Positions 1 to 12,659 of a stretch of 64,000 nucleotides of DNA are shown one piece after another; the first letter of the stretch is position 1; each line of letters begins with the position of its first letter. The notes under the pieces are model-generated. The model searched no databases, was not told the origin of the DNA, and saw only the letters and a list, made by a program, of their open reading frames with translations. Origin of the DNA: Euonymus europaeus (taxonomy: Eukaryota; Streptophyta; Magnoliopsida; Celastrales; Celastraceae); NCBI GenBank assembly GCA_963580455.1, contig OY756963.1, positions 17,317,555-17,381,554 on the forward strand, written 5' to 3'. A program made the position numbers and the translations under genes.

Positions 1-2430
1 TTTCAAAAATTAAAACTCGTTACTTTATATTATTATTTTTATTTTTAATACTAATATTTTTATCTTTACTGTTATATTTTACAAGACTTAAACCCTCCCC
101 CCCCACTCACCCCCATCTTTTACAATTATGTGTAAATTATTATATTCAAGTGTTAAATTGTATATTTATTAGTATCACTTCTCGTGGGATCGACTTTTAC
201 TTGTCCATTATATATTATTTGTACAATTATAAGATTATTTTAAATTGTTACTAACGACATAACAAGTTCCTCCTTGTAGAACTACTTGTGAAAAACTTTC
301 ACCATTTGTTTACAACTGTCAATAGAATTAGTAGATAACTTTATGTACCTGGAGACGACAATGCTAGTGAGGAATTTTTTTCATTGATAGGTAACTTTAT
401 GTATCAGGAGAAGTCCATACTAGTAAAGAAATTTCCAAATAGCTTGAGCTTATCGTCATCTTTCGAGCCTACTTCTCCGCACTAGATGGTGAAATAGGCC
501 ATATACTCCATCGATTGAGCATATTTTCATGAGAATATAAAAACTCTAATCCTATGAGGAGTGAACATGCTTTATCAAAAGTCTACAATAAATGGATCTC
601 CCTAAGCGAGTAGGGCCTAACATGTCTTGGATAATATTTTTAACTTGATCATGTTTATCACCTATTGAGATTGATTATGATAAGGTTGTTGATAATCATA
701 CTAACATTGACTCCTAAGTTTGGTATAAGGATATGGTTGGTAATGTCACTGTTGTGATTGAATTTATGGTTCTCTCCATTCTTAAATTGGAGGTATACCT
801 TGAGGAATCCTCTGGTTGACATTATTCACTTCTCTCTATTCGTTCAACCTTGTTTCAAAAGTAGTAACTATATTTCCAATGATAGGAACATCAATTAATA
901 TAGGAAATGAGGTAAAACCATAAGACATCATTTGATAACATCTTTCTTGCCATCGAGAGTATGAATGGTGTGCACAAAACTTGAAGTGGTGATTGGAAGA
1001 GTTAGATTGTTCACAATGGAGTGACCATTGCTACTATTAGGATATGATATCGATTAATTGACCTTTAATATTGTAACTAAATCCTTAAGAAAATTTTTGT
1101 TAACGTTGAATAGGAGTTGACTATTGAATGGTTGAGAAAGTCTTCTGTGCAGTTGGTGCAAATTTCATAACTTGCTAAGAACCTTGCATTGATTAAAGAA
1201 ATTGTCAAAATTCCTAAGAAGTACATTAAAGAGTTTGTTAATTCTACAAAAGAGTTTGCTAACAAGCATATTGCGTATTTTATGCTATTTGCTCCATAGT
1301 ATGCATCAAATCATTATTTTTCAAGAGTATTTTTTGGCTTAAAAGTTTACAAAAGTGAAAATGTTATTTCATTCTCCTTTACTTGGATGACAACTACTTG
1401 AATTTTTATTGAAGATCCACTGGAGTATATTGAAAAGTGTGTTTTGCAAGCAAAAGGTATAATAGTCTCAGAGGCTATGATCTGGAGGTTTGAATAAAAA
1501 TAAACGGAATTAATATAGTGATCGGAGTCGTGCTAAAAGAGATAAAGATTAGTGACACAAAGTTTGTGTTTCATAGGGGATTCCTTCTACTTTTTACTTC
1601 TTTTTCTTCTTCTTATAGGTCTTTGAAATATAGTGGCAAGTCGACTTCTCCTATCTTTGATTTATGATCTTTGCATGACATGAAGTGGTAGATCGTGGGC
1701 TTGTGCTAGCTTATTGGCTTGATCTTCAAGTACTTATCCACTCTCCTTTGTAACCTTTATGCCTTGATGTTAGTGGATCACCTGTGATTGATTCATATTG
1801 TGAGATTTGTTCATAGAAAATTTTGAGGCACAACATGCACGAATTTCATCATACTCTCTTAGAAAAATAAAGTTTTGTATCTTGTCGATGATTTAGGCAA
1901 TTGGTGATCACCTTTAATTATCCATGATGAATTATTGTGACTATTGGTTCGGACTTCATGAATGGTCATGGATGAAGTGTTTGGTTGAGGATGTGTAGGA
2001 GTTCCTCAGTTTCAACTCTCGAGAGTCAAATAATAGCTGAAAACGTGTTTGAGACAAATTACGAGCGTGTGAGCCTCAAACTGCTCTTTCTTCCGACTTT
2101 CTTTATATTATCCACCTAAAATCTTGACTTATTAAAAATAGAATGGTTCTTTAAAGAAGAAAATGTTTCAAAAATAAATATATTGAATTTAGTATTTTCG
2201 GACAAACCATTTTCAAACTTTATGATTTTCAATAACTTAATCTCGATTTTGAAAAAAATCATATCATTATCACTCTCCAAAATAGAAAAGGTTAGAGAAA
2301 AATTATCCTTGACTCGTCACATGTCAGCCGTCGAGTTGTTGAAAAGATCCAAAAGTGGACCCGCACTACCATGTGTCAAGAAATGATTGGAGGTAATTTT
2401 TGTATACAAAAGCGTATAAAAATTGATTTA
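1..2430. other. Intergenic, no recognisable gene
   Basis: This stretch is AT-rich and has only very short reading frames on either strand. I recognise no domain, repeat terminus or RNA gene in it. It may be old transposon sequence decayed beyond recognition by eye. Confidence 0.5.
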
Positions 2431-2885
2431 CATAATATAAAATTAAAGAAAATTATACATTTTTATACAAACAATATTTTTTCCATATAAATATGTAGAT
2501 TGAGTTACAAAAGTTTAAGACATTTTTTATGCTACAATGCGCAGTAAATATACAATGTTCTGTAAAAAAAATATGTATATATTATTTTATCCATTTATAA
2601 TATTCATTGATTGTGTAAGCTTTTTTGTATTTAAAATAAAGGATCAAAATCAAAAATCCTTTACAATTATTACTTTTGCTCTTAAAGACATAAGATCATT
2701 AGTTTTTCGTCACGTGGCTTTATTTCGGACTAGTTTTATCTTATGTCGACAAATATCCACGTGTCTTTCCTTCAGTGGCTCACACGATTCTCACATGCCA
2801 CTGCAAAAATCCTGTAGTTGATAAGGTTTATATAAAAACGACTGTGAACCAACAAAAGGTAAGAAGAATTGAAGCCTGACCAGCA
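2431..2885 (+). promoter_or_regulatory. Upstream region of the PPR gene with two G-boxes
   Basis: This is the non-coding stretch directly before the PPR start codon. It holds two perfect CACGTG palindromes, at 2711-2716 and 2758-2763, 47 bp apart. CACGTG is the core of the plant G-box/ABRE bound by bZIP and bHLH factors. Two copies within 175 bp of the start codon fit a promoter, but activity is inference and no transcription start can be fixed by eye. Confidence 0.4.
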
Positions 2886-4727
2886 ATGGCGGTTTCAAGA
2901 ACTCTAGACTGGTCATTGGTTTCTACTAACAATTGCAGAAAACCCCACAAGAACACCTTCACAACATTTTACAATTCCCTTTCTTTTCTCTCTGTTTCAT
3001 CCTCCAATTTGCTGATTCTCCATATGAGCTGCTCCGCTACCTGCTCCTCTTATCACCAAATGCTCGAAGAAACACCCACCGATTTGCCAGTATTACATCT
3101 GGATTTCACATTTCAAGAATCTCAGCAAGTCCATCAAGGTCAGAATTCCAAGAATTTAAATGAAACTCTATCTGGGTTGTTACAGAATCCTCAGACTGAA
3201 CAACTGGCATTTGAGTACTACAAGAAAGCCAAAAAAAGCCCAGAATTCAGGCCTGAAAGGTCAAATTTAAGGCTTCTATTGAGGTACTTTAAAAAATAAA
3301 AGAAGTGGGATTTGATTTTGTCAGTTTTTAAGGATTTAGAGAGTTACCATATACTGCCTGATGCTTGTACCTGTTCAGGATTGATTAGAAGTTGCATTTC
3401 AGCCAGAAAATTTAGGCTTGTACAGGGGTTACTTAATGTTGTTCAATTTGATCGTGCTATTGCAATTTTGGCATTTGATTCTGCAATGAAAGATACAACA
3501 AATTACATATGTTTAAGTGCACTATTGATTTGTATGGTAGAATGAAATCGACTGGAATTGTTCCTAATTCTGAGTGTTATTGCCAGATAATGGAAGCTTA
3601 TGGAAAACTTGGTGACTGTGAGAGAGTTCTGCAATTGTTTTGTGAATATGAAAGGACAAAATTAGATTCATCACCACCAGTTTCAAGGCAGATGTATAAA
3701 ATTTTGATTGATTCACTAGGAAAATTGGGTCGACCCTTTGAAGCTCTCGAGTACTTCAGAGATATGACAAGGATAGGGATTGTGGAGGACTCTTCTGCTT
3801 ATTCCTCATTAATTTGTTCTTTTGCAAAAAAAAAGAGGTAAAAATTGCACAAGAGCTCTTCCAAGAAGCAGAAGAGAAGCGAATGTTACGGGACCCGGAG
3901 TTGTTTCTAAATTTAGTGTTGATGTATGTTGAAGCAGGACTAATGGAAAAAAAACTCTTGAAGTGGCCAGGGCAATGAGAATGGCAAATTTAAAGGTCTC
4001 TGATTGCATATTTTGTACAATTGTGAATGGCTACTCAAAACGGAGAGGGTTTCTGGCCGCAGCTAGGGTTTACGAGAAACTGGTCTTGGAGGGTTTCCAA
4101 CCAGGACAAGTGACTTATGCTTCGGCTATTAATGCACATTCCCGAATTGGGCTTTATTTGGAAGCTGAAATGTTGTTTTCAGAGATGGAACAAAAGGGTT
4201 TTGATAAATGTGTTGTTGCATACTCTAGTATGGTGGCAATGTATGGCAAGACCGGGAGGCTAAATGATGCGATGAAACTAGTTGTCAAAATGAAAGCCAA
4301 AGGTTGTCAACCAAATGTCTGGATTTACAATTCTCTGATGGATATGCAAGGAAGGGTGAATAACCTGAGACAAGTCGAGAAGCTATAGAAGGAAATGAAG
4401 CGACTAAAGGTTGCGCCCGATAAGGTCAGTTACACTACCATCATAAGTGCATATAACAGGTCTAGGGAGTATGACGTGTGTATGAGATATTATCATGAGT
4501 TCAGGATGAATGGAGGTTCTGTAGACAAGGCTATGGCCGGAATCATGGTCGGTATTTTCTCTAAGATTAGCTGGATTGATGAATTGGTGAAGCTTCTCCA
4601 GAATATGAGATCAGAAGGAACACCATTAGATGGGAGACTTTATTGGTCTGCTTCAAATGCTTTGAGGGATGCAGGGCTTGAAATTCAAACCAAATGGTTG
4701 CTAGAGAGCTTTGTGAAATCATCATAG
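2886..4727 (+). pseudogene. PPR protein gene, frame-broken (At5g13770-like)
   Basis: Pentatricopeptide repeat proteins bind organellar RNA in plastids or mitochondria. Read across its breaks, this locus gives one protein of roughly 610 residues with a Ser/Thr-rich N-terminus that could be a transit peptide. Tandem P-class PPR motifs follow: VTYASAINAHSRIGLYLEAE, VAYSSMVAMYGKTGRLNDAM, WIYNSLMDMQGRVNNLRQVE and VSYTTIISAYNRSREYDVCM. Breaks are a TAA at 3297-3299, a one-base loss near 3490, frameshifts at or near A-runs 3826-3834 and 3947-3954, and a TAG at 4386-4388 where TGG (Trp, in LWKEM) is expected. The same frame continues after both stops. The start at 2886 is the first ATG and precedes the whole homologous reading. 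The resemblance to Arabidopsis At5g13770 is from memory. It is either a young pseudogene or a gene damaged partly by assembly errors in homopolymers; the two stops are harder to explain that way. Confidence 0.82.
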
Positions 4728-6830
4728 GTACTATGCTAGCTTCTTCTAGCATTCAAAATATAACCTGTACAGTTCTTTAGTACTCGAAGAATGTATCAAT
4801 GCAATTATTATAATTTTTGTGGCGAAGTTCTTTTCTTCCTTTTCTTTTTAAACATGTCACACCAATTCCTTATGATTGGATGTGATGAGAGACCGTTGAA
4901 GAAATTTTTCGTCTTCCTCATGTATCAAAATCCTCAGTCTTTCCCAATTGGTGACTCTGTCTTTAGTCCAAAATTGTTTTATTTTCTATTTCTCATCTTG
5001 TTTTACATTTTGGATTTTGTCAGATTGGTAGGTTGTTGCCTGCTTCTTATGCGTGATCAAGGGGCCTTATCTCTTGTGGGTTGCATTCTCTATTAGTTTG
5101 AGTTTCTGTTTGTGCTTATGTTTTCTGGGTTGGCCTAATATTTTGCTTAGTGGATTATTGTGCGGATGATTAAGGAATTTTTTGCCTTCATTGCAGAACA
5201 ACGACTGAGAGTATTTCAGAAGAAGCCATTTGAATCTGTGATCTGTTTTGACTTCTTTGGTGTGAATGGGATTGGTGGGGCTGGCACAAGCCCAGACTGA
5301 GCCCGGAATCGAAGAAGAAGACGTATAGTTTATTTGCTCGTTTATGTGAGACTTTGAGGTTCATATGAGAGGAATTGGATGTTCCTCTTTTATCTTTACG
5401 GAAACCAAGTGATGCAAGCAATAAGACGAACTCTTGTAATAACACTGATGATATAGCTCTGAAGATGAAAGTGATGATAATTCGATAGTTCAATACAACA
5501 AAAATAGTAGAGAACTAGGAATCACTCTCAGTTAGAGGCGGATGCAGAGTTGGACTGTGGTAGACTTGAGTTTGTGTAAAATAAAAAATAGTAAATATAC
5601 TTAAGTTTATTACACTATACCACAAAGTGGGCTCTTAAAATGATTGAAGAGTCCTATTTTCCTACTAAGTATAATATTGCAGAAACTGTTGATACATCAC
5701 ATATTTTAATTGAGCAGTTTATATTTTGTTTTGCTTGTGTTTACACCATAATTGTGCAGGTTTAATGGGTTAGGTTGGGCCCAAAAGATTGCCTAAACAG
5801 GCCACTAAGTTGGGTTGCACGTCATTAGAAATAGATTAGTCTAGTTGTAATCTACATGGATCAAATGGAGTGAAGTTTATGTTAGTTAATTGCCTATTTT
5901 TGTGGAACATTATCTCACCTAAGTTAGCTCGTAATGGAGCACGAGGGAAGCATATTCTCGAGGCTTTTGGCATTGATGAAACATATTCGAACCATGATCC
6001 TAGCACTTGAAGAAGATGAAGCATATTTGAGAATTTGGGTTGTGGCAGCCATGACAGGTGTGACATCATAGGTATTTAATTCAAGGACTTGCAAAAGTTA
6101 TAAGTAAGGATGACAAACACACAACTAGTCACACAAATCCTGCCCAACGACATAAATCTACTTTCTTTCGAGCTTTCTAGCTTTCAAGCATTCTGACTTT
6201 TGTTGCTTACATTCAACTTGTTTTCTTAAAATCACACTTTTCTGTACTTCTTTCTTTCATCAATGAAATGTTTATAATGAAACATTTTTCAGTGGATCTA
6301 GAGTTCCTTGAGATTATGAGTACCACTTTCTTCGTATAATCATTTGATTAAAAGTCCGATTACAAGTACACCCACATTACATACTTTGGCACTTTGAGGC
6401 TGACTGAAAGTCTCTGACATGCTCACAAAAATCGTCTCGTGACCATAAGAGGTAGGATTGACTTTTTGGCAGGCTGCAGCCAAATAGAGCCAACAACTTG
6501 TTTAGAGTATTTTATTGAATGGAGAAATTTTATGATTCCTTTACTAGTATGAGTAATCTTTTTTCAAAGTACAAATTTCTAACTTCAAATGTGACATCCT
6601 CTGTATATGATATACAATCAAATATTTCATTGCAAGTTTCTTCTAAAAGATGTGAGTGTGCTCATTTTCAACAATAAAATTGATTACACTTGGCAAAAAG
6701 AATCATTTATGTGTGTTTTCTGAATCAAGGAATTAATATTGGGATAGATTAATTGATGAAATGAATTCCTTGTACACATTTTATGTTGCTTGAATAAATG
6801 AATAAATATTATAAAGATTTTTTTCCTGAG
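4728..6830. other. Downstream of PPR gene, no clear gene
   Basis: The first 800 bases may hold the PPR 3' untranslated region; GCAG at about 5194-5197 could be an acceptor of a UTR intron. Around 5535 a GAGGCGGATGCAGAG string resembles the ends of plant hAT-type miniature elements, but no matching second end was seen. The rest, including a possible LTR-like stretch at 6140-6470, shows no coding signal I can support. Confidence 0.35.
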
Positions 6831-6838
6831 AACCATTT

Positions 6839-7343
6839 TCGGGCTTTAGTCGAGGCTCGGGCCAGACCTAGGACAATGTGGTAAGCCCAAGCCCTACCTT
6901 GGCCCAAGTAATTCGGGCCAATAAGTCGGGCCTCGAGCTTGGCCCAATGGGCTCGGACCTAAGTATTAAATTAATATATATACATACATATATACACACA
7001 TAGATAGATACTGAGAGTGTAAATATAACACACACGCGCACACACACACACATATATATAGCTATACATACATAAATATATCTATACATACATATTATAT
7101 ATCTATTTATACATATATATACACTATAAATAAATAAATAAATATAATATATGTATATAAATATGTATACATATATAATATATTATGTATAGATATATTT
7201 ATGTATGTATAGATATATTTTTTCATGCTTTGGATTCAGGCCCAGCTCAGGCCCAGAAATGGAGCCTAGCTCGCCCAAGCCCGAGGTCCATTCGGGCCCA
7301 GCCGGGCTTTGACTCGTGGGCCTGGGCCGGCCCAAGGCCCACG
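6839..7343. mobile_element. hAT-type miniature element (MITE), 505 bp
   Basis: A block with GGGCC/GGCCC-rich ends and a core of TA, CA and TATG microsatellite is flanked by the 8-bp direct repeat AACCATTT at 6831-6838 and 7344-7351. Eight-base target duplications are the mark of hAT transposons. The two ends are rich in the same GGCC words in opposite orientation, but the terminal bases do not form a tidy inverted repeat, so the family call is moderate. No transposase is present. Confidence 0.55.
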
Positions 7344-7351
7344 AACCATTT

Positions 7352-8800
7352 GATGAGGCCTACTTTTATGTTCAGCCTAGGGCAAATAAAAATCCTGAAT
7401 TCGACTGCTCCCACATATGAGATCCATTCTTAAGATAACATAATGAGAATCACTTTACAGCTACACTATCACTAAGAAAGGCAGAGAAGTAAATAAACAA
7501 TAATCTTCAAACATCAAAAATTTCCCTATTATTGTGACTACGTGTCGTATATATTTTTACTTTTTTGTAGCTTGGGTTAGGCTTGCTTTCTGGGATTCTT
7601 GACTTGGGCTTGCAACACCCCTTCCCTGCATCATTCTCTCCCTCATTGAATTCAACTCTGTCAAATTTGGACAATCGACTCAACCACAATTCTCTTGAAG
7701 CCATCTTGAAATAAGAAACTTTATAGATAAAGAGAAGATACCAACAAAACCATCAAACTCAATTTCAGGAACCTTGTATACATGCTTCTAGTCATGAAGG
7801 CCTTTAGTTTTGATAGGTTCTCCCATTGGCTCAACATTGTTGGAAAGACATCATCTGCGGGAATGAAGTCCACAAGTGAGCACTATTGATTGAAGGTCTA
7901 GGTTTTTCACATAGAGAGTAACAATAGTGCATGTCCTTATAAATGGATCCTCAAAAGAAATAAACAACAACATTTTTAGCTTGTCATTCATAATACAACA
8001 TGGATAAGAGCTAAATTGTTAGAGAAGTGGAAGTTTTGTCTTGAATGGAACAAGACCCTCCAAGTTAATACAATCAATTACCAAATGTATTAGCTTAACA
8101 ATTGAACTTTTTGTTTGCACCGCCAAGACAGAATGACAAAAGACAAAGAGTTTCGCCGTGTTCTAGAAAATTCTAAGGCTTACCCCCAATAAGAGATGGG
8201 ACCATCCCACCCCTTTTATTTAACTGACACATGTCAAGTGGGATTAAAATAAACATTTAAAACATGAGTCTATCAATGAGCTCACTTATAATTATGCGTG
8301 TATGCAATAATTGAAATTACCAAAGTGAACTTAATAGATTACTAATGATGATGACGGTGAACGGTGGCTAATATTGGTGACGTTGGTGACCAGGACTTTG
8401 GTAGAGATGTAAGACATGATTCTTGGGTTGGAGATACAACCGTAATGCATGAAAATTCTATTGTTTTTTGAATGCTTCCATGATTCATGGTGCTAATGTA
8501 ATTGTTCATGTGTCTGTGTCACTTGGAGCACAACTATTGGAGGAGAAATTTATGGTTCAATTGGAACCAAGACTTCAATATGTTAATGGCAAAGAAATTA
8601 TTGTAGAAATTGAAGAAGAGGATATTGGGAATTGAAATTCAAGAGGATAAAAAGCATAGAAGTGTAGACCTGTTGATTGCGACACTAAATGATGATATGG
8701 TTTTGGATGATGCTGCATAGGTGGTTCATTCTCATGAAGGATTTGGGCCAAAAATTGAAGATGGGTCTAGTTCATCTTTACAACTAAACGATGGAGCATG
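7352..8800. other. No recognisable gene
   Basis: Only short reading frames without recognisable domains are present. The last few hundred bases before 8820 may be the 5' (ORF1) side of the LINE that follows, but no zinc knuckle or other ORF1 mark is visible. Confidence 0.35.
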
Positions 8801-8822
8801 TTGGTCAAGCCTGTAGACAGCC

Positions 8823-10196
8823 ATGGTAGGCCTCAATTGGAACTGTTGTGGACTTGGCAACCCATGCACAATCTTGTGTCTTATTGAGCTGGCCACGTTT
8901 AATGGAGTAGGTTTTATTTTCCTAATGGAAACATTAATTAATAATGGTAAAATAAAAGAAATAAAGAGGAAGTTGGGTTTTGAGGGTTGTTTTTTTATGG
9001 CGTCGAGCAAAGTGTTCGTCCATTTGTAGCTTTTCCGGAAACCATATTGATGTGAATATGATTGAGGAAGGGGTGCAGTAGAGGTGTATAGGTTATTATG
9101 GAGAACTTGATAGAATTCGTAGACAGCTAACATGGAACCTCCTACATTCTTTAGGGTTTTAGGATTCTCTTCCATGGTGTGTTTTTGGTGATTTTTATAA
9201 CTTGCTTAGTAGTGATGATAAATGATATGGTGTTGATCATCCCAGTTAGTTATTTAGGGGTTTTCGAGAAGCTACAACTGATTGTATGTTGGTTGACCTT
9301 CCTTTGGAGGATTATCGTTTAATGTGGGAGCGGGGTTGAGGTACTATAGCATGGGTTCAAGAACGTCTGGACAAGGCTATGGTCGATGAAGATTGGAAAA
9401 GGCTTTTTCCTAATATTTGATTGTGGAATAGAATAGTGTTAGTATCAGACCATTCACCACTGGTGTTGTTAACCGATTATGACTGTGTACTTGAGGTCTC
9501 ATAGCTTTCGGTTTGAGAACTCATGGCTTGTAGAGGAGGGATTGGTCTCTATTGTGGAAGATTGCTGGCAACAAAATAATATGTTGGAGTTGAAGGAGCG
9601 TCTTCAAGTTTAAACATAGCCTATTAAAGAATGGAGTAGGGTTTTTGATTGGCAGTTTAAGGGCCAAATTGTGGAGTGTAAACAATTTATAGAGAGGCTT
9701 AGACTTTTGGTTCATGTGCATGGGGCGAGCGAGTTAAAAATTCTAAAATTGAAGATATCCAATTTGCTTTATAAAGAGGAGATATATTGGAAGCAACAAT
9801 CCAATGTTTTCTGGTTGTAGGGAGGAGACACTAATTCTAACAATTTTCAATTGTAGGCTTCTTCGAGGAAGCAAGCTAATAGGGTGCGTAAGCTTCAGAA
9901 TGTGAGGGGAGAATGGGTGGAGCATCAAGTAGGTTTATATGGTTTGGTACAAGAGTACTTTCACAGTCCTTTTGATATGGGTGTTGATACAGGAGTTCCT
10001 GTTTTGGATTTTTTTAGTTAATCGAGCTCCTCCTTCAGGCATAGAGACTCATTTGGCTCCATTTAGCTTAGATGAGTTTTGTGTTGCTATTTTCTCAATG
10101 CACATATGTCACCGGGTCCGAATGGGCTTAATCTCGATTTCTTTCAAAAATCTTGGGATCTTATTGGGATGCATAATGAATTTCCAGTGGAGTTGA
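8823..10196 (+). mobile_element. LINE (L1-type) fragment: endonuclease to start of RT
   Basis: The first frame starts VGLNWNCCGLGNP and continues to FIFLMETLINN. This is the N-terminus of the apurinic endonuclease-like (EEP) domain of plant L1 retrotransposons. Further pieces in shifting frames match later EEP parts: PWCVFGDF, then LDKAMVDEDW with a LVSDHSPL motif near 9440-9465. Close to 10120 comes SPGPNGLNLDFFQ, the entry to the reverse transcriptase (usual motif SPGPDG). Many stops and frameshifts show it is dead. It stops abruptly near 10200, where a minus-strand gypsy gag sequence begins, so the rest was lost or displaced. Confidence 0.8.
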
Positions 10197-10199
10197 GCA

Positions 10200-11063
10200 A
10201 AATAATTAATTGTTCTTAGTCAATTCCTAAGTGTGAAACCATCCGAGTCAAAGCTTTCACAAAAATCAAGGAGCCTGGTCTCAACTTCTTAATTTCGAAT
10301 TTGATTCCATCCACGACACCTCTTACTAAACAACTGAAAGAAGGACTCTAATAACCTTTCTACCATGTTCAAATATTTCTCAAACTCCTTTTGGTATTCC
10401 CTCATTGAACCCGTTTGCTACATCTTGGCTAAAATTTCACCATAATCTTCATATGACTAGGCCCAAACTAAAACGATATGGTATAAGCAAAATGATCTCG
10501 ATCTTTCTATTTGACCTTCTTGCTAATCCACTTGAACCATTGAAGGGCATCCCTCCTACAGTAGAACGAAGAAAAATGAATTTGCAGTTCCATAAGTGTG
10601 AGATAAAAGTCGAAATACTACTCAACGTAATAAATCCATTATGAAGGGTCACCTGACTTGAATTTAGGGAACTCCATACGGGTTCTCTTTGGAAGTGAAA
10701 CTCCATTTGTATCGTGATTTGATACTACCCTAGAAAATGATGGACGATCCCGAATAGTCAATGACTTTTTAGTCTTATCTTCCTCTAAAATGCTTTGAGA
10801 ACTGCCCAAACATCGACCCATCTTCCCATCCAAGCCCATGACAAGAGAAATAATTGTTGAAATTATTTTTCTGACTTTGGAAATAGGAGTCAAACTTCTG
10901 TTTCAATGTGCACAACTTTTGATCACTCGCCACTGTGAAACTGCTAATCAGTCATCTCCATCAATTGTGTTAAATCTTGCTTTATGATCTGTCGTTAATT
11001 CCAAATCAAAACCCTATGAAACTCTAAGTAAAGGAAAACCGCCAACATTTCTCTGATACCAAA
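10200..11063 (-). mobile_element. Ty3/gypsy gag fragment with primer-binding site
   Basis: On the minus strand, MEFPKFKSGDPS is followed in broken frames by WIYYVEQYFDFY and DALQWFKWISKK. This is the order of a gypsy retrotransposon gag (capsid) domain. At 11051-11061 the minus strand reads TGGTATCAGAG, the primer-binding site for initiator tRNA-Met, two bases inside the LTR that starts at 11064. The fragment therefore runs from LTR and PBS through gag and is cut off at the LINE junction near 10200. Protease and polymerase are absent, and stops in gag show it is inactive. Confidence 0.7.
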
Positions 11064-11276
11064 TGATAAGGACTGAATGAGTATTGAAATACAATAGATC
11101 CAATATTCTGTACTGAAGGCAAAACAAAGTGAAAACATAAGATTTTTTTATGTATAGATCAACCCTAGCCACAGTTACAGAGATAAAGCAACTAAAAGAT
11201 GATAAGGGGCCTATGGGCCACTAATGGGCGTATGGGCCACAAACAACCACTAATGGGCCTATGATGAACACACTAA
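11064..11276 (-). repeat. Probable 5' LTR of the gypsy gag fragment
   Basis: The segment lies directly outside the initiator-tRNA primer site. On the plus strand it starts TGATAAGG, so on the element's strand it ends TTATCA, the usual CA end. Its outer boundary is not certain: the next candidate element begins at about 11277, and no second copy of this LTR exists in the window to compare. Confidence 0.45.
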
Positions 11277-12642
11277 TGTTATGTTTAAAATAACTTACTA
11301 GCAAGTGTACTAGTCAGAAGAATAGTACAAGTGGTCAGTAGAGATCGTATCCACAGAGACGGAGATATGATTTAATCCAAGTGTTTATTTACATATAATT
11401 ATGGACAATGCAAGAAATTAAAGTTCCACTCAAGTTGATTGGGTTGCAATTTAAAAGGAATACAAGCAAGAAAAGTAAAGTGTTTTTGGACTTTTTGTAT
11501 TGAAGAATGCAAATGCTAATGCAAATTATCACTAGGCAAGCTATACTAATGTAATGAGTTCAAGTAAAAGAATGAAGCACCAAGACTTCGGAATCCACCA
11601 AGGGTCAATGATGTTCCCACACAACCAACTCACTCACACATTTATCAATTCGGGTATAACGAATCCGTACCTAAGTCGGTTTTAGCGCACTCAAGCCAAT
11701 TTCTCTCATCTCAATTACTAGCCATCTTATTGGTCTAGGTTGGATGTTCCTATCAACATTCTAGTCATCCTATTGATCTAGACATGCATAAGAATTCATG
11801 AAAGCTCAATTGAAATAGGATTCATACAAACTTGTTCCAAACCTAATGGGAACAACAATTGCAATCTAAGGTCCCCAAGAAGCATGATTAACTAGATATT
11901 TCACCATCTACAAAATCCATCAAACAAATCCATTCAAAACCCTAAGTGGTGATCAAGCACAAAGAGTAAGAAGAATCTACAATAATCATGGAAACCAAAG
12001 ATTTATACCCAAAAAGATTCACATATAACCAAATCAATTCATACAACCATCATTCAACCCAAGGCTTCACCCTAGCCTTGGTGATAAGAAGCTTAGTTAT
12101 ACATGTAAATGAAAGAAAGCAAAGGAAGAGAAAGAATCATGTTGATTTCACCGAAGATTTCAAGAATCCAAGACCCAGCTGAAGATTCCTCTTTCAAGCC
12201 TTGAAAAACCCTGTTTTCTTCTCCTCCCTCTGGCTGCAGAAACGGACTCCTCCCCTTGTTTTCTTTCCACCCCTGGTTTTAGGGTTTCCACGGTTTTAAA
12301 AAAACCTGGAAAACCAGATTGGCGCCTAGGTGCGTGGGGGATTCTCGCCTAGGCGCATTCTTCTTTGGCGCCTAGGCGGTTTTTGAGTTATTTTCTCCAG
12401 CGTCTTCACTGCTTTGGGCGGTCCTCTCTGCGCCTAGGCTTGTGACTTGTTCCGCCCAGGACAGTAATCATCCTGTCCAGCTTTTATTTCTTCCAAAACC
12501 ACCCTAATTCATAACATTTCACTCTGGATCACAATTCACCTATAATAATGAATAACAACCGGTTAATAAACTTAATTTATCACATTACAAGCATAAGAAG
12601 AGTTATTTCTCCAGAAAATACTAGGTATATTCATACCTATCA
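11277..12642. mobile_element. Candidate solo LTR / non-autonomous element, 1.4 kb
   Basis: The segment begins TGTTATGTTT and ends ATACCTATCA, a TG...CA pair. It is flanked by ACTAA (11272-11276) and ACTTA (12643-12647), near-identical 5-mers that could be a diverged target duplication. It has no coding capacity. Four versions of a CGCCTAGGCG-like palindrome lie at about 12320-12440. The element type is inferred from the ends only. Confidence 0.4.
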
Positions 12643-12659
12643 ACTTACACTACTATCAG

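Noticed and set aside
2537..2821. A 94-residue frame upstream of the PPR gene
   Set aside because: It covers the promoter with the two G-boxes and resembles nothing known.
7185..7433. An 82-residue frame rich in Pro/Ala/Trp
   Set aside because: It translates the GGCC-rich arm of the miniature element.
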